From assembly GCA_040382055.1 (NCBI GenBank), contig JBEIGE010000024.1, positions 1 through 47,224 on the forward strand: a stretch of DNA of 47,224 bases, in the 5' to 3' direction. The first letter of the stretch is position 1. Each line of letters starts with the position of its first letter. This DNA is from JBEIGE01 sp040382055. GTDB lineage: Bacteria > Pseudomonadota > Gammaproteobacteria > Burkholderiales > Burkholderiaceae_C. The notes beneath the pieces are model-generated. The model ran no database searches, was not told the origin of the DNA, and worked only from the letters and a program-made list of their open reading frames with translations. Shown here in pieces: positions 43,513-47,224 of the stretch. The position numbers and the translations under genes were made by a program.

Positions 43513-43671
43513 TTTCCAATTCACAGTTGATGACAATGAAATGCGGCTTGCCAAAAGATTCGCCTCTTCATCTTTGCACTCTGTTACTGTAAACCGCAGC
43601 CCTTTAGGGGAGCGGCTCGCTTGGGACGGGGAAGTCTCTTTCATTCGTTAGACAGCACGAAACACAAACGT

Positions 43672-44406
43672 ATGCCTATCAAGGATCGTGACTACACACT
43701 GACAGCAGATCTGCTTCGCGAGTACCGAGATGCGGCAATGGTAAATGCTCAAGCATTGCTTGAGGAGGCAACACTGCTTTTGGCACACGGAAAGTATGCG
43801 AGAGCATATTTCCTATCGGCCTCAACCATTGAGGAAGCGGGCAAGGCTGTACAGGCGTTCGAGGGGCTGGGGAAAAATTTAAAGGATCCTGCAGTAACTC
43901 AAAGGCTGAAACTTCAGTTTGAGGACCACGCCCAAAAGGTTACCGCTGCGTTTTCTCCATGGCTCCAGGCCACGCCAAATCTTAAAGATGAAGTCATGAA
44001 CTTTGTGAACATGATGGTCGCCCTGAAGTTTGGGCGCGAGGCGTCTATGTACACCGATATAAATGCCGAGCGCGTGATTGTCACAACGCCACAAATGCAG
44101 GTGCGCCAGAAGACAGCATCCGACTGCCTCCGGCTTGCAGGTGCCGTCTTGTCCCATGTCAGGCCGTATACCCAGCAAGCACAACCGAAGTCCACCACGC
44201 GTGTGCAAGACGCATTCTTTGCGCTCAAGCCATCTATCTTCCAGAAGATGGCGAATACATCCGACTTTTGGTATTTCTACATTGCCCAAATGGAAAGTGG
44301 AAATATTGCGCTTGAGTCTGCCGTCACTGAGTACAACGATCTTTACTTTTCCAAGAAAGCTTTGTTCAATGCTGCGTCAAGTGCGGAGGGTGGCAATGCT
44401 GTCTAA
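43672..44406 (+). CDS. abiV: AbiV-family abortive-infection protein
   Basis: A 244-residue protein of the AbiV family, linked to phage-abortive infection in Lactococcus. The diagnostic region is NAQALLEEATLLLAHGKYAR (about 25-44) and then SASTIEEAGKAVQAFEGLGK (49-68), matching the HEPN-like helical pair with the (A/S)-x-E-E-x-GKA motif. The ATG at 43672 starts MPIKDRDYTL; earlier in-frame codons have no family support. DNA here is less GC-rich than the core genes, fitting horizontal acquisition. The target in this host is unknown. Confidence 0.78.
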   Translation: MPIKDRDYTLTADLLREYRDAAMVNAQALLEEATLLLAHGKYARAYFLSASTIEEAGKAVQAFEGLGKNLKDPAVTQRLKLQFEDHAQKVTAAFSPWLQATPNLKDEVMNFVNMMVALKFGREASMYTDINAERVIVTTPQMQVRQKTASDCLRLAGAVLSHVRPYTQQAQPKSTTRVQDAFFALKPSIFQKMANTSDFWYFYIAQMESGNIALESAVTEYNDLYFSKKALFNAASSAEGGNAV

Positions 44407-44463
44407 ATTACGTAAGCCCTCGCAAACTTCAATCTTCCTAAACCACTATAGAAAGAATTTGAA

Positions 44464-44898
44464 ATGAAAAGTCTTTTCACCGTAGTTGCCCTCACTTTGA
44501 GCCTTGTCGGTTGCGCATCTGTCAATATGGGCGATGCCAAACAAGATGCGGCTTTGAAAACATTCTCCATCGCATCAGACAAAGCGGGTGTTTATATCTA
44601 TCGAAACGAGACCATTGGCGCGGCGATAAAAATGAATGTAGAGCTTAACGGACAGGCCATTGGTCAGACCGCAGCAAATACCTATCTCTACAAGGAAATC
44701 CCCCCAGGAAAGCACACTTTCACTTCCAAGGCCGAGAACGACAGTTCCATTGAAGTAGATGCAAAACCCGGGACATTGCTTTATATCTGGCAAGAAGTAA
44801 AGATGGGCGTTCTAAGTGCGCGCTCCAAACTTCAACTCGTTGACCAAGCCCAGGGGCAAAAGGGCGTGCTAGCGACCAAGCTCGCAGAGACAAAGTGA
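44464..44898 (+). CDS. DUF2846 lipoprotein
   Basis: A 144-residue protein with a signal peptide and lipobox LVGC (C17), so probably an outer-membrane lipoprotein. The DUF2846 domain follows with KAGVYIYRNETIGAAIKMNV and EIPPGKHTFTSKAEND. The family is small and of unknown function. An AGAAAG ribosome-binding region lies before the ATG. It follows abiV by 57 nt on the same strand, but no functional link to defence is established. Confidence 0.83.
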   Translation: MKSLFTVVALTLSLVGCASVNMGDAKQDAALKTFSIASDKAGVYIYRNETIGAAIKMNVELNGQAIGQTAANTYLYKEIPPGKHTFTSKAENDSSIEVDAKPGTLLYIWQEVKMGVLSARSKLQLVDQAQGQKGVLATKLAETK

Positions 44899-45031
44899 TG
44901 GAAACAGCTTGCTCGCTTTGGATGCGCTCCCTAAGGTTGCGGGTTCGATGCGTGTTCTTCGCGATACACAGCACCTACGTTGTGGGTAGCAGTTGACTCG
45001 CCGTTTTCAGCCTCCATAGAAAGGAAATCAA

Positions 45032-45659
45032 ATGAAGCGCTATTGGCTAATTGCATCCATCACTACGCTGCTCACAGTGGGTACTGCGTTTGCGCAATCG
45101 CTCCCTATCAATCAACTACCGATGTATGGGGAGCGCGAGAAGACGGTAGAAATGAAGAATGCTGATGCAGAATTAATTGCTGCGGTCGAGAAGCTAGGAC
45201 TCACGCGTCCTGAAGCCGCGAAGCGGGCTATTCAGACCGGCTGGTCTTATTGGGAAAAGCGTGATCTTGCTACTGCGATGTTACGTTTTAACCAAGCATG
45301 GTTACTCGATCCGGAAAACGGAAACGCTTATCACGGGTTTGCGCTTGTAACTTCTGACCGTCGTGGTGCGCCTGTTTCAATTGGCGGTATCAAAGAAGAA
45401 CGTAGACGAAGTGGCGTTTGTTGACTACGGCCGCTTCCTTTGGACGCAAAAGCAGTTGGAAAAGAGTCTGGTTCAATTGAACAAGGCACTCCAATTGTCA
45501 CCTACAGCGCGTAACGCACGGTCCAACATTTCTTTTGTTCACTACTTGAAGGGAGATGCAAGTGGCGCCTGCACTTGGGCAAAGGATGCACAGAAGAATG
45601 GGGACGAGTTGGAGAAGGGGTTCCTAGAAGAAATGTGCCGCCGCGCAGGGACGTCTTGA
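45032..45659 (+). pseudogene. TPR-repeat exported protein, broken by a frameshift
   Basis: The first frame (45032-45424) encodes a signal peptide (MKRYWLIASITTLLTVGTAF onward) and one TPR-like stretch ending AWLLDPENGNAYHGFALVT. The second frame (open from 45351, stop 45657-45659) continues with RLFQLAVSKKNVDEV and a further TPR stretch, LEKSLVQLNKALQLSPTARN. The two fit together as one protein of about 205 residues if one base is removed or two are added between 45351 and 45421, most likely near 45357-45372. A sequencing error is possible. An AAAGGA Shine-Dalgarno sequence is upstream. Confidence 0.7.
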
Positions 45660-45745
45660 GAATGCCGGCTACCCCAAATATTGAACATTAAATTTCATTG
45701 AAAGTACCCACTAGCAGGTCAATGGTGTTGTAGCCACACTAACCC

Positions 45746-45936
45746 ATGCGAATTACCTTCGATCCAATCAAGCGCGACAAGATTACGGAGAAGTTCGAAT
45801 CATTTGTTTTGGCGTGTTGGCAGACCGGATGGTGGTCATCGGATACACACCGCGTGGCACAGACCGTCACGTATTTAGCATGAGGAAAGCAAATGAACGC
45901 GAAAAAGCCCGTATCGCTCCGCTCCTTGAATTCTGA
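45746..45936 (+). pseudogene. brnT: brnT toxin remnant with internal deletion
   Basis: The start MRITFDPIKRDKITEKFESF is a normal BrnT N-terminus. The C-terminal part, ADRMVVIGYTPRGTDRHVFS and then MRKANEREKARIAPLL, is present in another frame and ends with a TGA at 45934-45936. About 90 nt of the middle are missing and the lengths do not preserve frame (191 nt in all), so the toxin is dead. The cognate antitoxin gene starts inside it at 45893. Confidence 0.75.
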
Positions 45937-46168
45937 CCTGGCGCGTGTGGATGCCCACGTTATCAGGACGGCCGAGTACGACGACTTACCTGAACTGACA
46001 GATGACATGCTTGCTCGCGCTACTGTGAGCAAAGGTGGACGACCAGTTTCAAAAAATCCGAGAAAACTACTTTCGATTCGGTTGCCCGCTGACGTCATTG
46101 ACCGCTGGAAATCAACTGGCCCAGGCTGGCAAACGCGCATGGCTGAGCGGCTGAGCGAATTGCGTTGA
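45893..46168 (+). CDS. brnA: BrnA-family antitoxin (toxin partner broken)
   Basis: A 91-residue antitoxin. It ends with GGRPVSKNPRKLLSIRLPAD and then VIDRWKSTGPGWQTRMAERL, the ribbon-helix-helix DNA-binding region typical of BrnA. It overlaps the C-terminal part of the broken brnT by 44 nt, in the usual toxin-first order. With its toxin dead it is an orphan antitoxin, which may still bind operators of the second locus or protect from related toxins. Confidence 0.82.
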   Translation: MNAKKPVSLRSLNSDLARVDAHVIRTAEYDDLPELTDDMLARATVSKGGRPVSKNPRKLLSIRLPADVIDRWKSTGPGWQTRMAERLSELR

Positions 46169-46234
46169 GATTTAACATCTCAATCCATTCTGTCGGCCTT
46201 TTGGACGTCACCCGCTTCAATAGACACCTGTAAA

Positions 46235-46310
46235 GTTCAAAATTGAACTGGAGTGACAGATATGACAAGAGCGAGATACCCAGCCGAATTGAAGGCTGAA
46301 GCGGTACCCT
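46235..46310 (+). pseudogene. IS3-like transposase OrfA remnant
   Basis: From ATG 46262 the sequence reads MTRARYPAELKAEAV, the start of IS3-family OrfA proteins (R-Y-x-A-E-x-KAEAV), after which similarity is lost. A palindromic GTTCAA-AA-TTGAAC (46235-46248) and GGAG precede it, as at an IS end. Only the tip of the element is left, between the two brn modules. Confidence 0.5.
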
Positions 46311-46351
46311 CAGCTTCAACCTTGCAATCTCGTTTCAAACCAAAGTCATTC

Positions 46352-46379
46352 TTGACTTATGAATATTGGTAGCTACAAT
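46352..46379 (+). promoter_or_regulatory. Promoter of the second brnTA module with palindromic box
   Basis: TTGACT (46352-46357) and TACAAT (46374-46379) with 16 bp between form a good sigma-70 promoter. The -10 overlaps the palindrome GTAGCTAC (46369-46376). Transcription would start at about 46386, nearly at the GTG start, so the leader is almost absent. The broken module has the related GTAGCCAC just before its ATG. Confidence 0.55.
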
Positions 46380-46384
46380 AAATC

Positions 46385-46657
46385 GTGCGCTTCACCTTTG
46401 ATCCCAAAAAAGACAAGCTGAATTTGGCCAATCACGGCTTGTCGCTTTCCTTCGCTGAAAAGCTGATCTGGGATGAAGCCTATGTTTGGGTTGATCCACG
46501 TTATTCGTATGACGAGTTACGAATGATTGGCCTGGTTCCCGAGGGAAACACACTGTATTACGTGGCGTTTGTAGACCGCGGTGATGTGCGCAGAACTATC
46601 AGCCTGCGCCTTGCCGAACGACGAGAGGTGAAAAAATATGTCGAAAACATCCAGTAA
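46385..46657 (+). CDS. brnT: BrnT-family toxin
   Basis: A 90-residue type II toxin of the RelE-like BrnT family, which blocks translation by RNA cleavage. The start is GTG at 46385 (reading MRFTFDPKKDKLNLANHGLS); the DP-x-K N-terminus, the RYSYDELRMIGLVPEGNTLY middle and RRTISLRLAERREVKKY end match the family. It lies immediately downstream of a sigma-70-like promoter. Its last 20 nt overlap the antitoxin gene. Catalytic Arg/Lys and Glu residues seem present, so it is probably intact. Confidence 0.88.
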   Translation: MRFTFDPKKDKLNLANHGLSLSFAEKLIWDEAYVWVDPRYSYDELRMIGLVPEGNTLYYVAFVDRGDVRRTISLRLAERREVKKYVENIQ

Positions 46658-46946
46658 GCGGGTCATCCAGATGCCATCGGTCAAAGACAACGCGAGAATT
46701 GTTGCTGCTGCCAAGGCCGATCCAGATGCAAAACCCATGACGAAGTCGCAGCTAGATGCACTTGTGCCAATCAGCGTTGCGCGAGGCAGGCCAAAATCCG
46801 AGAATAAAAAGCTGCTGCTTTCTGTGCGTTATAGCGTCGAGGTCGTTGATTACTTCCGTTCGACTGGTGACGGCTGGCAGGCGCGCATGGACAATGTGTT
46901 GCGTCAATATGTGAGCAAGCATGTACCCCGCAACAATGCGACATAA
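46638..46946 (+). CDS. brnA: BrnA-family antitoxin
   Basis: A 102-residue antitoxin overlapping brnT by 20 nt. The C-terminal ARGRPKSENKKLLLSVRYSV and then VVDYFRSTGDGWQARMDNVL is the DNA-binding ribbon-helix-helix region of BrnA, and the first half binds and neutralises BrnT. BrnA proteins autorepress their operon. It closely resembles, but is not identical to, the orphan antitoxin at 45893. A 13-bp repeat follows its stop. Confidence 0.88.
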   Translation: MSKTSSKRVIQMPSVKDNARIVAAAKADPDAKPMTKSQLDALVPISVARGRPKSENKKLLLSVRYSVEVVDYFRSTGDGWQARMDNVLRQYVSKHVPRNNAT

Positions 46947-47031
46947 CAGCTTGCTCGTCGCCGACACTTACAGGCAACGTTGGCTGGTAATGATTTCTCC
47001 AAACAGTTTCGGGCGTGCGGCTGGTCGGCCA

Positions 47032-47061
47032 TCACCAATGCAAGCATGCCTGCATTGGTGA
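47032..47061. other. 11-bp stem hairpin near the right edge
   Basis: TCACCAATGCA (47032-47042) and TGCATTGGTGA (47051-47061) form a perfect 11-bp stem around the 8-nt loop AGCATGCC, which itself holds GCATGC. It lies 20 nt beyond the stop of the partial minus-strand gene. No T-run follows on either strand, so it is a weak terminator candidate at best. It may mark the island's edge. Confidence 0.45.
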
Positions 47062-47080
47062 GTCAATTAACAGCCCCGAA

Positions 47081-47224
47081 TCAGAACCCGAATTTGCCGT
47101 TAGCGCTTTTCCATTCTGCACGTGCAGGGATTGTTTCCATGGTGTCCCAATGTTCTGCAATCTTGGCATTTTGGATACGGAACAAATCGTAGAACGAAGT
47201 GGGCTTGCCTGCGAATGCGCCCTC
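47081..47224 (-). CDS. SnoaL/NTF2-like protein, C-terminal part
   Basis: The minus strand is open from the window edge to a TGA at 47083-47081 and encodes 47 residues: a G-x-FAGKPTSFYDLFRIQNA segment, then KIAEHWDTMETIPARAEWKS. The FYDLFR-x-x-x-x-KIAEHWD pattern is the end of SnoaL-like/nuclear transport factor 2 family proteins. The start is outside the window. The frame is too short to be recognised by length alone; the match to the family is what supports it. Confidence 0.7.
   Translation of the reverse strand, partial: EGAFAGKPTSFYDLFRIQNAKIAEHWDTMETIPARAEWKSANGKFGF

Noticed and set aside
43285..43644. 120-codon upstream extension of the TetR frame
   Set aside because: The TetR fold begins at 43284; the upstream translation contains a transposase fragment and no regulator-like sequence, and an inverted repeat covers the ATG.
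43647..43653. Integron-like core site GTTAGAC upstream of abiV
   Set aside because: It fits GTTRRRY, but no partner RYYYAAC site, no integrase and no attC-like folding were found, so a gene cassette array is not supported.
1..47224. CRISPR array, rRNA or tRNA genes
   Set aside because: No regularly spaced repeats, and no cloverleaf or rRNA-like sequence, were seen on inspection of the intergenic regions. A tRNA scan was not possible here.

Overview
The window reads as a stretch of chromosome from a betaproteobacterium, most likely Burkholderiales/Comamonadaceae (Rhodoferax, Polaromonas or Limnohabitans type). The signs are GC-rich coding DNA with tightly overlapping genes, the type II secretion order J-K-L-M-N-D-E-F, four orphan TctC/Bug-type solute receptors, and the pairing of tsaB-rimI-uracil-DNA glycosylase. 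The genus is inference. No rRNA, tRNA or CRISPR was seen.

Layout. 1-8732 (+): the 3' part of a type II secretion operon, entering inside gspJ and ending with gspF. 8797-11783 (-): a LysR regulator, a Bug receptor and an aspartoacylase-like metallohydrolase. 11988-13130 (+): a solitary AAA_14/DUF4143 ATPase directly behind two copies of a 13-bp repeat. 13278-19584 (-): a four-gene exported-protein operon, DUF1800, DUF1501, a ZU5/PKD/DUF1566 lipoprotein and a small DUF1566 protein. 19951-32500: core genes including pyrF, two EamA permeases, tsaB, rimI, family 4 uracil-DNA glycosylase, dacB, a Sua5-type t6A enzyme, purK, purE and a CnoX-like thioredoxin. 32087-35092 (-): a possible stress operon with a tandem YdhR-like exported protein, an ECF sigma factor, an alpha/beta hydrolase and perhaps a thioesterase, behind a good ECF-type promoter. 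35176-36111 (-): purC.

36287-43284 (-) is a long catabolic operon: TetR regulator, Bug receptor, Gfo/Idh/MocA dehydrogenase, DUF993 aldolase-like protein, second Bug receptor, 3-hydroxyisobutyrate-dehydrogenase-type enzyme and a xylose-isomerase-like TIM barrel. The enzymes suggest uptake and stepwise oxidation, isomerisation and cleavage of an unidentified sugar acid or polyol. A shared motif, GGTGAATTATT, lies at both the regulator start and the first structural gene.

43285-47080 is an accessory island with visibly less GC-rich DNA: an IS110 remnant, an AbiV-family defence protein, a DUF2846 lipoprotein, a frameshifted TPR gene, a broken brnT with an intact brnA, an IS3-like remnant, and an intact brnTA pair. 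The window ends in the 3' part of a SnoaL/NTF2-like gene on the minus strand, showing that the island has a right boundary near 47.0 kb.

The most promising uncharacterised systems are the DUF1800/DUF1501/PKD/DUF1566 operon, the ECF sigma operon with its tandem YdhR-like protein, and the DUF993 catabolic operon. All three are functional inferences from family and context.
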